A stretch of DNA of 64,000 nucleotides from Actinacidiphila epipremni (GCF_012034175.1 NZ_JAATEJ010000018.1:62001-126000), one strand, 5' to 3'; counted from the stretch's first letter, positions 42,345-51,083 are shown. Numbers and translations are program-made. Notes: a model not told the origin generated them from the sequence alone.

Positions 42345-43016
42345 GTGGCCGTCACCGACGAGGCGATCGAGAAGATCAAGGAGATGATCGTCTCCGGGGC
42401 GCTGCGGCCCGGCGACCGGCTCCCCAAGGAGAGCGAGCTGGCGGCCGAGCTGGGCCTGTCGCGCAACTCGCTGCGCGAGGCGGTGCGGGCGCTGTCCCTG
42501 ATCCGCATCCTCGACGTCCGGCAGGGCGACGGCACGTACGTCACCAGCCTGGACCCGCAACTGCTGCTGGAGGCGCTGAGCTTCGTGGTGGACTTCCACC
42601 GCGACGACACAGTGCTCGAATTCCTGGCGGTGCGGCGCATCCTGGAGCCGGCGGCCACCGCGATGGCCGCGACGCGGATCCCGCAGGAGGAGCTGGAGGC
42701 GCTCCAGGGCAAGCTGGACGCGCTGGGGGCGCAGCCGTCGGTGGAGGAACTGGTCGCCTCCGACCTGGAGTTCCACCGCGGCATCGTCGCGGCGTCCGGC
42801 AACTCGGTCCTGTGCTCGCTGCTCGACGGCCTGTCCGGCCCGACGACCCGGGCCCGCGTCTGGCGCGGCCTCACCCAGGAGGACGCGGTGTCCCGCACGC
42901 TGCTGGAACACCGGGCGATCCTCGCCGCCCTCCGCGACCGCGACGCGGAGGCCGCGCGCTCCTGGGCGACCGTCCACGTCGCGAGCGTCGAACAATGGCT
43001 CCGCTCCACCCTCTGA
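42345..43016 (+). CDS. FadR-subfamily GntR regulator (FCD domain)
   Basis: 223 residues: GntR winged helix (RPGDRLPKESELAAELGLSR, then NSLREAVRALSL) at about residues 20-70 and an all-helical FCD domain with the metal/ligand residues in DLEFHRGIVAASGN and LLEHRAILAALRDRD. GTG start with aaggggagg. It is convergent with the sugar-acid operon and shares an upstream element with it, so it probably represses both until a sugar-acid ligand binds. Confidence 0.92.
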   Translation: MAVTDEAIEKIKEMIVSGALRPGDRLPKESELAAELGLSRNSLREAVRALSLIRILDVRQGDGTYVTSLDPQLLLEALSFVVDFHRDDTVLEFLAVRRILEPAATAMAATRIPQEELEALQGKLDALGAQPSVEELVASDLEFHRGIVAASGNSVLCSLLDGLSGPTTRARVWRGLTQEDAVSRTLLEHRAILAALRDRDAEAARSWATVHVASVEQWLRSTL

Positions 43017-43020
43017 GCTC

Positions 43021-43108
43021 CGCGCAGTTCCGCGCCCCTGATGGGTTGCCGTCAGGGGCGCGTGCCTGCCGCGCAGGGCAGCAAACCAGGGGCGCGGGGA
43101 ACTGCGCG
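43021..43108. terminator. Streptomyces-type dispersed repeat/terminator
   Basis: cgcgcccctga (43031-43041) pairs perfectly with 43052-43062. The outer left arm cgcgcagttccgcgcccctg (43021-43040) is also nearly complementary to the segment 43087-43108 (caggggcgcgg...gcgcg), allowing two alternative folds. From memory, the 'ggggcgcggggaactgcgcg' word is a repeated terminator-associated element across Streptomyces genomes. It separates convergent genes. Confidence 0.75.
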
Positions 43109-43164
43109 ACCGGCCGGGGCGGCGGGAAGGTCCCGCGAAAGCCCCAGCCCGGCAGGGCGAGGGG

Positions 43165-44010
43165 CTAGCCCAGCCCGTAGACCGCGGCAGCGTTCGCGCC
43201 GAAGACCTGCGCGGACTCCGCCGGTGAGAGGTCCGAGGTCGCGGACCGCGCGAGGGCGAGCACCTCGCCGTAGGAAGCCGCAAGCGTGCAGACCGGCCAG
43301 TCGGAGCCGAAGAGCACCCGGTGCGGCCCGAAGGCCGCCAGGACGTGCCCGGCGTACGGAAGAAGGTCGGCCGGCGCCCAGCCGGACCAATCCGCCTCGG
43401 TCACCAGCCCCGACAGCTTGCACACCACATTGGGCAGCGCGGCCATCGCACCGACCTGCGCGGCCCACGGCTCCCAACCGCCGGAGGCGACGGGCGGCTT
43501 GGCCGCGTGGTCGAGGACGAAGCGCAGCTCGGGCAGCGCCGCCGCCGTCTCCAGCGCCGCAGGCAGCTCGCGGGGCGTGACGAGCAGGTCGTACGCCAGG
43601 CCCGCCGCGGCGACCGTGGCCAGGCCGCGGCGGACGGCGGCGCGGGCCAGCCACCAGGGGTCGGCCTCGTCCTGGACCTGGTGGCGGATGCCGACGAGCG
43701 GGCCGGTGAGCGAGGCCAGCACGTCGGCAAGGCCGGGGTCGGTGAGGTCGGCCCAGCCGACGACGCCGGCGATCCGGCCGCCGGAGCCCGCGGCGACCTC
43801 CAGCAGCTCGCGGGTCTCGTCCAGCGAGGAGCTGGACTGCACGACCACCGTCGCGTCGACGCCGTGCGCGTCCAGCAGCGGCTCCAGCTCGGCCAGGGCG
43901 AAGCTGCGGTCGATGGGGGCGAGCCGGGGCCCGGTCAGCCAGGGCTGCGGGCGCCGGGTGAGGTCCCACAGGTGGTGGTGCGCGTCGATCCGCCGTGCCG
44001 GCTCGGTCAT
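43165..44010 (-). CDS. Amidohydrolase family lactonase (L-fuconolactonase-like)
   Basis: 281-residue metal-dependent amidohydrolase of the COG3618 type, the group with L-fucono- and L-rhamnono-lactonases. RRIDAHHHLWD carries the HxH metal motif; FVLDHAAKPP supplies a later His and LFGSDWPVCTL the conserved Asp. ATG at 44010 is chosen; GTG at 44016 would overlap the AKR stop as GTGA. As last gene of the operon it would open the lactone made by a sugar dehydrogenase. Confidence 0.87.
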   Translation of the reverse strand: MTEPARRIDAHHHLWDLTRRPQPWLTGPRLAPIDRSFALAELEPLLDAHGVDATVVVQSSSSLDETRELLEVAAGSGGRIAGVVGWADLTDPGLADVLASLTGPLVGIRHQVQDEADPWWLARAAVRRGLATVAAAGLAYDLLVTPRELPAALETAAALPELRFVLDHAAKPPVASGGWEPWAAQVGAMAALPNVVCKLSGLVTEADWSGWAPADLLPYAGHVLAAFGPHRVLFGSDWPVCTLAASYGEVLALARSATSDLSPAESAQVFGANAAAVYGLG

Positions 44011-44012
44011 CG

Positions 44013-45026
44013 TCACGCCCCCGCCGCCGGGTCCGCGCCCGGACCGGCGGCCGGGCCGCCGGTCAGCGGCAGCGGCACGTCCGGGTCGAGCAGTCCCTCG
44101 CCGACCAGGGCATGCCACATCGCGTCGGGGATGTCGTGGCCGAACATCGCCTCGTTGTCGCGTACCTCGTCCGCGCTCGCGGCGCCGACGAGCGCGGAGA
44201 CGACGCTCGGGTGCGCGAACGGGTAGCGCAGCGCGGCGGCCCGCAGCGGGACGCCGAACTCGCCGCACACCCTGGCCATCGCCAGCGCCCGGTCGAGCAG
44301 CTCCTGCGGGGCCGCCGCGTAGTCGTAGGGCGCCCCGGGCCGGGGGTCGGCCAGCAGCCCGGAGTTGTAGACGCCGCCGACGACGACCTTGGTGCCGCGG
44401 CGCTCGCACACCGGCAGCAGGTCGTCGTAGGCGGTGCGCTCCAGCAGCGTCCAGCGGCCCGCGCACAGCACGACGTCGACGTCGAGGTCGGCGACGAGCC
44501 GGGCCAGGACGCCGCTGACGTTCATGCCGAAGCCGATGGCCTTGACCACGCCCTGGTCGCGCAGGTCCGCGAGCGCGGCGAACCCGGTGGCGTACACCTC
44601 GGGCAGGTGGTCCTCGACGTCGTGGAGGTAGACGATGTCGACGGCGTCCACGCCGAGCCGCTCCAGGGAGCCCTCCAGCGTGGCGCGGATGCCGTCGGCG
44701 GTGAAGTCCCAGACCCGGGCCCGGCCGGGGACGTCGGTGAAGCCCTGGCCCTCGGGCGCCTCGCCCGGCGCCAGGTCGCGCAGCCGGCGGCCGACCTTGG
44801 TGGACAGCACGTACGACGCGCGGTCCCGGCCGGCCAGCGCCCGGCCCAGCCGCTCCTCGGAGCGGCCGAGCCCGTAGTGCGGGGCGGTGTCGAGGTAGGT
44901 GACGGGCCGCCCCGCGTCGAAGGCGGCGGCCACGGTGGCCTCCGCCTGCTCGTCGGTGATGGCGCGGTAGAGGTTGGCCAGCGGCGCGCAGCCGAGGCCG
45001 AGCCGGGGCAGTGCCGGTAGGGGCAT
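44013..45026 (-). CDS. Aldo/keto reductase, probable L-fucose (D-threo-aldose) dehydrogenase
   Basis: 337 residues of the AKR fold. Catalytic Asp and Tyr are in YLDTAPHYGLGRSEERLG, with Lys in VLSTKVGR and the His-region VYLHDVE. The sequence resembles D-threo-aldose 1-dehydrogenase/L-fucose dehydrogenase members. It lies directly before the lactonase gene, which fits oxidation of the free sugar to its lactone. Exact sugar inferred from neighbours. Confidence 0.85.
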   Translation of the reverse strand: MPLPALPRLGLGCAPLANLYRAITDEQAEATVAAAFDAGRPVTYLDTAPHYGLGRSEERLGRALAGRDRASYVLSTKVGRRLRDLAPGEAPEGQGFTDVPGRARVWDFTADGIRATLEGSLERLGVDAVDIVYLHDVEDHLPEVYATGFAALADLRDQGVVKAIGFGMNVSGVLARLVADLDVDVVLCAGRWTLLERTAYDDLLPVCERRGTKVVVGGVYNSGLLADPRPGAPYDYAAAPQELLDRALAMARVCGEFGVPLRAAALRYPFAHPSVVSALVGAASADEVRDNEAMFGHDIPDAMWHALVGEGLLDPDVPLPLTGGPAAGPGADPAAGA

Positions 45027-45078
45027 ACGTGGTGTCTTTCTGCTGGGCTTGGCGGTCGGCTGCGGCCGGTGGCCGTAC

Positions 45079-45120
45079 GGTCGGGGTCGGGGTCGGGGTC
45101 GGCGCCCGGTGACGGCGCCG
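45079..45120. repeat. Short G-rich tandem repeat plus small hairpin
   Basis: The hexamer tcgggg (ggtcgg phase) recurs three to four times at about 45079-45100, followed by a 7-bp stem cggcgcc/ggcgccg (45100-45106, 45114-45120). It fills the 111-bp gap between the permease and AKR genes and may modulate read-through. Confidence 0.5.
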
Positions 45121-45137
45121 GGGGTCGGTGCCCGGGG

Positions 45138-46175
45138 TCAGTCCTGCTTCTCGCCGCTGGCGAAGCGGGAGATGATCAGGGCGACGATGATGATGGCACC
45201 GTAGAGGAACTTGTCCCACAGCGGCGGCACTCCGCCGAGGGTGGTGACGTTGACGACCAGTTGCAGGCTGACGACACCGGTGAGCGCGCCGAACAGCGTG
45301 CCGCGGCCACCGTTGAGGCTGACCCCGCCGATGACGGTGGCGGCGAAGACCTGGAAGATCCAGCCGTCGCCCTGGGTGGCGGAGATCGCGCCGTAGTGCC
45401 CGGTGTACAGGACACCGGCGAAGGCGGCGATGAGGCCGCCGAGCGCCAGCACGATCCAGGTGATCCGGTCGACCCGGATGCCGGCGGCCCTGGCGGCCCC
45501 GGTGTTGCCGCCGATGGCGTAGAGGGCGCGGCCGTGCCGCAGGTAGCCCAGGGCCAGGCCGCCGATGACGAACAGCAGCAGGCAGATCCACACCGCGGCG
45601 GGCGCCCCGAGCCATTCGGCCTTGCCGAGGTAGGAGAAGGACGCCGGGACCGCGACGATGGACTTGCCCTGCGCGACGCCGTCCTGGAGGCCGCGCAGCA
45701 TGGTCAGCATGCCGAGGGTCGCGATGAAGCCGTTGACGCGCAGCTTCAGGATCAGGAAGCCGTTGATCGCGCCGATCAGCAGGCCGACGACCAGGCACAC
45801 CGGGATCGAGGTCCAGGTCGGGAAGAGCCCGATGCCGTGGAAGGTCGCCGGGCCGCTGCTGGGCAGCACCAGCCACATCGCGATGACCGGTGCGACGCCG
45901 ATGGTGGATTCCAGCGACAGGTCCATCCGGCCGCATATCAGGATCATCGCCTCGGCGAGCACCAGCAGGCTCAGCTCGCTGCTCTGCTGGAGCACGCCGA
46001 TGAGGTTGTCCGAGGTCAGGAAGACCGGCGAGACGATGAAGCCGATCACACCGAGGACGAAGATCACCGGGATCAGCGAGAGGTCGCGGTAGCGGGCGAG
46101 CTGGAAGCGCGGCGGGGCCGCCGCCTTCTTGCCGGACACCGCGGCGTCGGCGGTCAACTGGGTGGTCTCACTCAT
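45138..46175 (-). CDS. Sugar ABC transporter permease (RbsC-like)
   Basis: 345-residue permease of the ribose/autoinducer-2 class with about ten hydrophobic segments. Conserved stretches include the middle LRVNGFIATLGMLTMLRGLQ and the C-terminal YAIGGNTGAARAAGIRVDRI. MSETTQLTAD at 46175 overlaps the ATPase stop (ATGA). It works with the adjacent double ATPase and binding protein. Confidence 0.93.
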   Translation of the reverse strand: MSETTQLTADAAVSGKKAAAPPRFQLARYRDLSLIPVIFVLGVIGFIVSPVFLTSDNLIGVLQQSSELSLLVLAEAMILICGRMDLSLESTIGVAPVIAMWLVLPSSGPATFHGIGLFPTWTSIPVCLVVGLLIGAINGFLILKLRVNGFIATLGMLTMLRGLQDGVAQGKSIVAVPASFSYLGKAEWLGAPAAVWICLLLFVIGGLALGYLRHGRALYAIGGNTGAARAAGIRVDRITWIVLALGGLIAAFAGVLYTGHYGAISATQGDGWIFQVFAATVIGGVSLNGGRGTLFGALTGVVSLQLVVNVTTLGGVPPLWDKFLYGAIIIVALIISRFASGEKQD

Positions 46176-47740
46176 TCCTGGTCTCCCTTGTCGCCGCCCG
46201 CACCCGCGGGCAGCCCTTCCATTGCCGAGACCAGGTCCCGGTCGCTCCATCCGCTGCCGAACTCCGCGATCACCCGCCCGTGGAAGAGGGCGATCACCCG
46301 GTCGCAGACCCGCAGGTCGTCGAGTTCGTCGGAGACGATGACGGCCGCGTCGCCCCGGTCGGCGACCCCGCGGACCACGCCGAGCAGCGAGTCCTTGGAC
46401 TTGACGTCGACGCCCGCGGTGGGCCGGACGGCCACCAGCACCCGCGGGTCGCGGGCCATGGCCCGGGCGATGACGACCTTCTGCTGGTTGCCGCCGGACA
46501 GGTCCGCGACCGGCTGGGCCGGGCCCGAGGTCTTGATGTCCAGCGAGTCGATCATGCGCTGGGCGAAGGCCCGGGTCTTCGACGGCAGCACCGTGCCGTA
46601 CGGGCCGAGCTGGTCGGTCACCGTGAGGGTGGCGTTCTCGGCGACGCTGCGGCCCAGCACCAGGCCCTGCCGGTGCCGGTCCTCGGGGACGTAGCCGATG
46701 CCGGCGTTCAGGGCGTGCGGCACGCTGCCGGGCCGTACCGGCTGCCCGGCGACCGTGGTGCGACCGCCGGTGGCCTTCCGCAGGCCCACCAGCGTCTCGC
46801 CGAGCGCGGTGTTGCCGCTGGCGGTGGCGCCGGCCAGGCCCAGGACCTCGCCGGGGCGTACGGCGAAGTCGATGGGGTCGAACGCCCCGTCCAGGGCGAG
46901 CTGCTCGGCCCGCAGGACGGGTTCGGTGCCGCCGTCACCCTTCCTGGTGACGGCGGCGGCGTGCCAGGAGCTCGCGGTCTGGGTGGCCTCGCCGGTCATG
47001 GCCGCCACCAGGTCCGCCTTGCCGAGGTCGGCGACGGGCGAGGTGAGGATGTGCCGGGCGTCGCGGTAGACCGTGACGGTGCTGCACAGGTCGTAGACCT
47101 CCTGCAGGTGGTGGGAGATGAACAGGAACGCCACGCCCTGCTGCTGGAGTTCGCGCAGCTTGGTGAACAGCCGGTCGATGCCGGCCGCGTCGAGCTGCGC
47201 GGTGGGTTCGTCGAGGATGATGAAGCGGGCGCCGAAGGACAGCGCCCGGGCGATCTCCACGAACTGGCCCTGCTCCACGGTGAGGTCGGCGGCCCGGGTG
47301 GCGGGGTCGACGTCGACGCCGTATTCGGCGAGCAGGTCGCGGGCGGCGGCCCGCAGTTTGCTCCAGCGGATCCGGCCGGGCCCGAACCGGTTGAGGAACA
47401 GGTTCTCGGCGACCGTGAGTTCCGGGACGACCATGGACTTCTGGTAGACGCAGGCGACCCTGGCCTGCCAGGCGGCGGTGTCACCCGCCGCGGGCGCGGG
47501 TTCGCCGAGGAAGGCGACCCGGCCCGCGTCGGGTGCGTGCAGCCCGGTCAGCACCGACACCAGCGTGGACTTGCCGGCACCGTTGCGGCCGACCAGCGCG
47601 TGCGAGTCGCCCACGCCCACGGTGATGCCCACCCGGTCCAGCGCGACGGTCGGGCCGAAGCGCTTGACGATGCCCTCGGCCTGGACCGCGGGCGGCGGGG
47701 ACGGCGAAGCTGCGGAAGAAGGCGTCCGACCGTTGCTCAT
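46172..47740 (-). CDS. Sugar ABC transporter ATP-binding protein (RbsA/MglA-like, two NBDs)
   Basis: 522 residues with two nucleotide-binding domains. NBD1 has intact Walker A GRNGAGKST and Walker B FIILDEPTAQLD but a weak signature (LTVEQGQ). NBD2 keeps LSGGNQQK but its Walker A is GATASGNTA (no Lys) and its Walker B ends VLVAVRPTAGVDV, lacking both the Mg-coordinating Asp and catalytic Glu. Asymmetric ATP sites are known in this class; the loss in NBD2 is unusually complete. It overlaps the permease gene and lies 6 bp after the binding protein. Confidence 0.92.
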   Translation of the reverse strand: MSNGRTPSSAASPSPPPAVQAEGIVKRFGPTVALDRVGITVGVGDSHALVGRNGAGKSTLVSVLTGLHAPDAGRVAFLGEPAPAAGDTAAWQARVACVYQKSMVVPELTVAENLFLNRFGPGRIRWSKLRAAARDLLAEYGVDVDPATRAADLTVEQGQFVEIARALSFGARFIILDEPTAQLDAAGIDRLFTKLRELQQQGVAFLFISHHLQEVYDLCSTVTVYRDARHILTSPVADLGKADLVAAMTGEATQTASSWHAAAVTRKGDGGTEPVLRAEQLALDGAFDPIDFAVRPGEVLGLAGATASGNTALGETLVGLRKATGGRTTVAGQPVRPGSVPHALNAGIGYVPEDRHRQGLVLGRSVAENATLTVTDQLGPYGTVLPSKTRAFAQRMIDSLDIKTSGPAQPVADLSGGNQQKVVIARAMARDPRVLVAVRPTAGVDVKSKDSLLGVVRGVADRGDAAVIVSDELDDLRVCDRVIALFHGRVIAEFGSGWSDRDLVSAMEGLPAGAGGDKGDQE

Positions 47741-47746
47741 CTGCGC

Positions 47747-48784
47747 TCAGCTCTTTCCGAGCTGGTTGGCCCACAGGCTCGGGTCGTCGACGTTGTCCTT
47801 GGTCACCAGCGGGGCGGGCAGCTGGTCCTCCAGGCCGTTGGGGATGGCGACGATGGTGGAGTCGTGGTCGGTCGGGCCGGGCTTGAAGGTCTGCCCGGCG
47901 AGCGCGGCCTTGGCGTAGTACAGCGCGTACTTGGCGTAGAGGTCGGCCGGCTGGGAGATCGTGGCGTCGATCTGGCCCGCCTTGATCGCCTTGAACTCGT
48001 CCGGGATGCCGTCGTTGGAGATGATGGTGATGTGGCCCGGCGTGCCCGGCGGCTTGAGCAGGTGCTTCTGCTCCAGCAGGGCGAGGGTGGGCTGCAGGAA
48101 GACACCGCCGGCCTGCATGTAGATGCCGTTGATGTCGGGGTCGGAGGCCAGCGTGGTCTGGAGCTTGGCCGAGGCGACGTCGCCCTTCCAGTCGGTGGCC
48201 AGCGCGATGACCTTGATGCCGGGGAACTTGGTCTTCATGCAGGACGCGAACGCCTCGGAGCGGTCGCGGCCGTTGATGGAGTCCAGCGCGCCCTCGAACT
48301 CCACGACCTTGCCCTTGCCGCCGAGCTGCTTGCCGAGGTAGTCGCAGGCGTTGCTGCCGTACGCCTTGTTGTCGGCGCGTACGACCATGTAGACCTTGCC
48401 CTTGTCGGGGCGGGTGTCGACGCTGATGACCGGGATGTTCTTGCCGGCGAGCTTGTCGAGGGTGGAGGCGACGGCGCCGGTGTCCTGGGGGGCCATGACG
48501 ATGGCCTTGGCGCCCTGGTCGGTGAAGGTCTGGACGTTGGCGACCAGCTTGCCGATGTCGTTCTGCGAGTTGGTGCGGGGCAGCGCGGAGACGCCGTCGG
48601 ACTTGAGGTCCTTTTCTATGTAGTTGTTGTACGAGTTCCAGAAGTCGCTGTCGGAGCGCGGCAGGTCGATGCCCACCTTGCCGGAGCTGCCCGCCTTGTC
48701 GTCGCTGCCTCTGTTGCAGCCGGCGAGCGCGCTGACCGCGAGGATCGCCGCGACGGCGGCGACGGTCGTGTGACGCAGTCTCAT
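47747..48784 (-). CDS. Sugar-binding lipoprotein (type 1 periplasmic binding protein)
   Basis: 345 residues. Signal peptide with lipobox ALAGC, Cys at residue 23, then a two-lobed sugar-binding fold similar to RbsB/xylose-type proteins (QNDIGKLVANVQTFTDQGAK near residue 75, then APQD). It is the high-affinity receptor of the adjacent ABC transporter. The leader upstream holds GC-rich direct repeats. Confidence 0.93.
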   Translation of the reverse strand: MRLRHTTVAAVAAILAVSALAGCNRGSDDKAGSSGKVGIDLPRSDSDFWNSYNNYIEKDLKSDGVSALPRTNSQNDIGKLVANVQTFTDQGAKAIVMAPQDTGAVASTLDKLAGKNIPVISVDTRPDKGKVYMVVRADNKAYGSNACDYLGKQLGGKGKVVEFEGALDSINGRDRSEAFASCMKTKFPGIKVIALATDWKGDVASAKLQTTLASDPDINGIYMQAGGVFLQPTLALLEQKHLLKPPGTPGHITIISNDGIPDEFKAIKAGQIDATISQPADLYAKYALYYAKAALAGQTFKPGPTDHDSTIVAIPNGLEDQLPAPLVTKDNVDDPSLWANQLGKS

Positions 48785-48820
48785 CGTCGAGTTCTGCCCT
48801 TCGGAAGTGTGTGTCGGCTC

Positions 48821-48886
48821 TGTGTGGTGCGGGGTGCTGCTGTGTGGTGCGGGGGTGGTGCCGGGGTGCTGCTGGGTGCTGCTGGG
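48821..48886. repeat. Direct repeats in the leader of the sugar-binding protein gene
   Basis: tgtgtggtgcggg occurs at 48821 and 48841, followed by repeated gtgctgctg units to 48886. The array occupies the gap between the SDR stop and the SBP ribosome site, so it is in the mRNA leader. Confidence 0.6.
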
Positions 48887-48904
48887 CTGTCGCGCGGGCG
48901 TGGG

Positions 48905-49708
48905 TCAGGGGGCGGGACGCAGGCGCAGGCCCTGCATTCCGCCGTCCACGGCGAGCGCGGTGCCGGTGACGCCGGCCGCGGCCGGGCTCGCCAGGTAGGC
49001 GATCGCGGCGGCGACCTCGTCCGCGGTGACCAGCCGGCCCATCGGCTGCCGGGCGTCGAGTGCGGCCCGCTCGGCGGCCGGGTCCTCGGCCTGGTCGAGC
49101 AGCCTGCCGATCCACGGGGTGTCGGCGGTCCCGGGATTGACGCAGTTGACGCGTACGCCTTCGCGTACGTGGTCGGCGGCCATCGCCAGGGTCAGCGAGA
49201 GGACCGCCCCCTTGCTCGCGCTGTACAGGGCACGCTGTGGCAGCCCCGCGGTCGCGGCGATGGAGCAGGTGTGGGTGATGGAGGCGCAGCCGGGCCGGTC
49301 GGCGGCGGCGGCGCGCAGATGGGGCAGGGCGGCGCGGGCGGTACGGACCATGCCGAGGACGTTGACGTCCAGCACCCGGGCCCATTCCTGGTCCGCGTTG
49401 TCCTCGACGGTGCCGATGGCGCCGATGCCGGCGTTGCTCACCAGGACGTGCAGGCCGCCGAGTTCGGCCACGGCCTGCTCGACGGCGGCGCGTACGGCCG
49501 CGTCGTCGGTGACGTCGGCGGCGACCGGGACGGTGCCCTCGGGGGCGCCGGCCGGATCGCGGTCCAGCACGGCGACACGGGCGCCGCGGGCGGTGAGCAG
49601 GGCGGCGGTGGCCGCGCCGATACCGGAGGCGCCGCCGGTGACCAGGGCGGTCAGGCCGGCGAAGTCCTGGAGCGGGGCGGGGGCGGGGACGGAGGCGGGG
49701 GTGGTCAT
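48905..49708 (-). CDS. Short-chain dehydrogenase/reductase (2-keto-3-deoxy-L-fuconate dehydrogenase candidate)
   Basis: 267-residue SDR: cofactor loop TGGASGIG near residue 25, ADVT, NAGIG, catalytic Ser in HTCSIAATAG and YSASK. Coupled by ATGA to the dehydratase. In the non-phosphorylative L-fucose route an SDR oxidises 2-keto-3-deoxy-L-fuconate, the product of the dehydratase, so this assignment is by context; it could equally act on the sugar itself. Confidence 0.85.
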   Translation of the reverse strand: MTTPASVPAPAPLQDFAGLTALVTGGASGIGAATAALLTARGARVAVLDRDPAGAPEGTVPVAADVTDDAAVRAAVEQAVAELGGLHVLVSNAGIGAIGTVEDNADQEWARVLDVNVLGMVRTARAALPHLRAAAADRPGCASITHTCSIAATAGLPQRALYSASKGAVLSLTLAMAADHVREGVRVNCVNPGTADTPWIGRLLDQAEDPAAERAALDARQPMGRLVTADEVAAAIAYLASPAAAGVTGTALAVDGGMQGLRLRPAP

Positions 49709-51030
49709 CGGGTCAGCTCCTGTCGCTTCTCGCGCGCCTGCCACACCGGGCCGTCGGGGTAGCGGTAGTCGGCCAGCGTTCCGGGAACCATACGGGCGGA
49801 GAAACCGGGGGCCGAGGGGGCCTGGTAACGGCCGTTCTCCACCACGGCGGGGTCGGTGAAGTGCTCGTGGAGGTGCGGCACGTACTCGATGACCCGGCCC
49901 TCCAGGCTGCCGGAGACGGCGACGTAGTCGAACATCGCCAGGTGCTGGACCAGTTCGCACAGGCCCACGCCGCCGGCGTGCGGGCACACCGGGACGCCGA
50001 ACTTCGCGGCGAGCAGCAGGATCGCCAGGTTCTCGTTGACGCCGGCGACGCGGGCGGCGTCGATCTGCACGAAGTCCACCGCGCCGGCCTGGAGCAGCTG
50101 CTTGAAGACGACCCGGTTGGCGACATGCTCGCCGGTGGCGACCCGGACCGGCTGCCCGGCGCGGACGGCGGCGTGCGCGAGGACGTCGTCGGGGCTGGTG
50201 GGCTCCTCGATCCAGTACGGGTCGTGCGGGGCGAGGGCGGCCATCCACTCCAGGGCCTCGGCGACGTCCCAGCGCTGGTTGGCGTCGACCGCTATCCGGA
50301 TGTCGGGGCCGACCGCGGCCCGGGCCAGCCGCATACGGCGCAGGTCGTCCTGGAGGTCGGCGCCGACCTTGAGCTTGATCTGGGCGAAGCCGGCGGCGAC
50401 CGCCTCCTTGGCCAGCCGGGTCAGCTTCTCGTCGGAGTAGCCGAGCCAGCCCGGCTCGGTGGTGTACGCCGGGTAGCCCTCCTTGCGCAGCCGCTCGGCG
50501 CGGGCGGCGCGGCCCGGTTCGGCGCGGCGCAGGATGTCCAGCGCCTCGTCGCGGGTGAGGGCGTCGCTGAGGTAGCGGAAGTCGACGAGGTCGACGAGCT
50601 GGTCGGGGCTCATCGAGGCCAGCAGCGCCCACACCGGCTTGCCGGCCTCGCGGGCGGCGAGGTCCCAGGCGGCGTTGACCACCGCGCCGGCCGCCATGTG
50701 CATCACGCCCTTCTCCGGGCCGAGCCAGCGCAGTTGCGAGTCATGGGTGAGCAGCCGGTAGAAGGCGCCAAGATCACCGGTGACACTGTCCACCGTCCGG
50801 CCGACCACGTAAGGTCGCAGCGTGCCGATCGCCGCGGCGACGACGTCGTTGCCGCGGCCGATCGTGAAGCACAGGCCGTACCCCGCGAGGCCGCCAGGGG
50901 CGTCGGTGCGGAGCACGACATAGGCGGCGGAGTAGTCGGGGTCGGGGTTCATGGCGTCCGAGCCGTCGAGCTGCTCCGAGGTCGGAAAGCGGATGTCGTA
51001 CACGTCGACCTCGGTAATGGTCGGACTCAT
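49705..51030 (-). CDS. Enolase-superfamily sugar-acid dehydratase (L-fuconate dehydratase type)
   Basis: 441 residues. After the capping domain, the barrel shows the KxK base AQIKLKVG, metal ligands in IAVDANQRWD, WIEEPTSPDD and VATGEHVAN, and the His base in VCPHAGGVGLCE, the pattern of L-fuconate dehydratase. It would convert L-fuconate to 2-keto-3-deoxy-L-fuconate. Start at 51030 with gggag; it heads the seven-gene operon. Confidence 0.9.
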   Translation of the reverse strand: MSPTITEVDVYDIRFPTSEQLDGSDAMNPDPDYSAAYVVLRTDAPGGLAGYGLCFTIGRGNDVVAAAIGTLRPYVVGRTVDSVTGDLGAFYRLLTHDSQLRWLGPEKGVMHMAAGAVVNAAWDLAAREAGKPVWALLASMSPDQLVDLVDFRYLSDALTRDEALDILRRAEPGRAARAERLRKEGYPAYTTEPGWLGYSDEKLTRLAKEAVAAGFAQIKLKVGADLQDDLRRMRLARAAVGPDIRIAVDANQRWDVAEALEWMAALAPHDPYWIEEPTSPDDVLAHAAVRAGQPVRVATGEHVANRVVFKQLLQAGAVDFVQIDAARVAGVNENLAILLLAAKFGVPVCPHAGGVGLCELVQHLAMFDYVAVSGSLEGRVIEYVPHLHEHFTDPAVVENGRYQAPSAPGFSARMVPGTLADYRYPDGPVWQAREKRQELTR

Positions 51031-51048
51031 GCACACTCCCGTCGCGAG

Positions 51049-51083
51049 ACATCGGATCTTTTCTTGATGATCCGATGTATAGC
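51049..51083 (-). promoter_or_regulatory. Operator/promoter of the sugar-acid operon
   Basis: acatcggatc (51049-51058) and gatccgatgt (51069-51078) are perfect inverted repeats with a 10-bp spacer; the latter is part of the 13-mer (51071-51083) shared with the FadR-type regulator's own upstream region. Located 19-53 bp before the dehydratase start. Confidence 0.6.

Noticed and set aside
46280..49762. 1160-codon plus-strand frame opposite the sugar operon
   Set aside because: Antisense to four well-identified genes with no recognisable domain.
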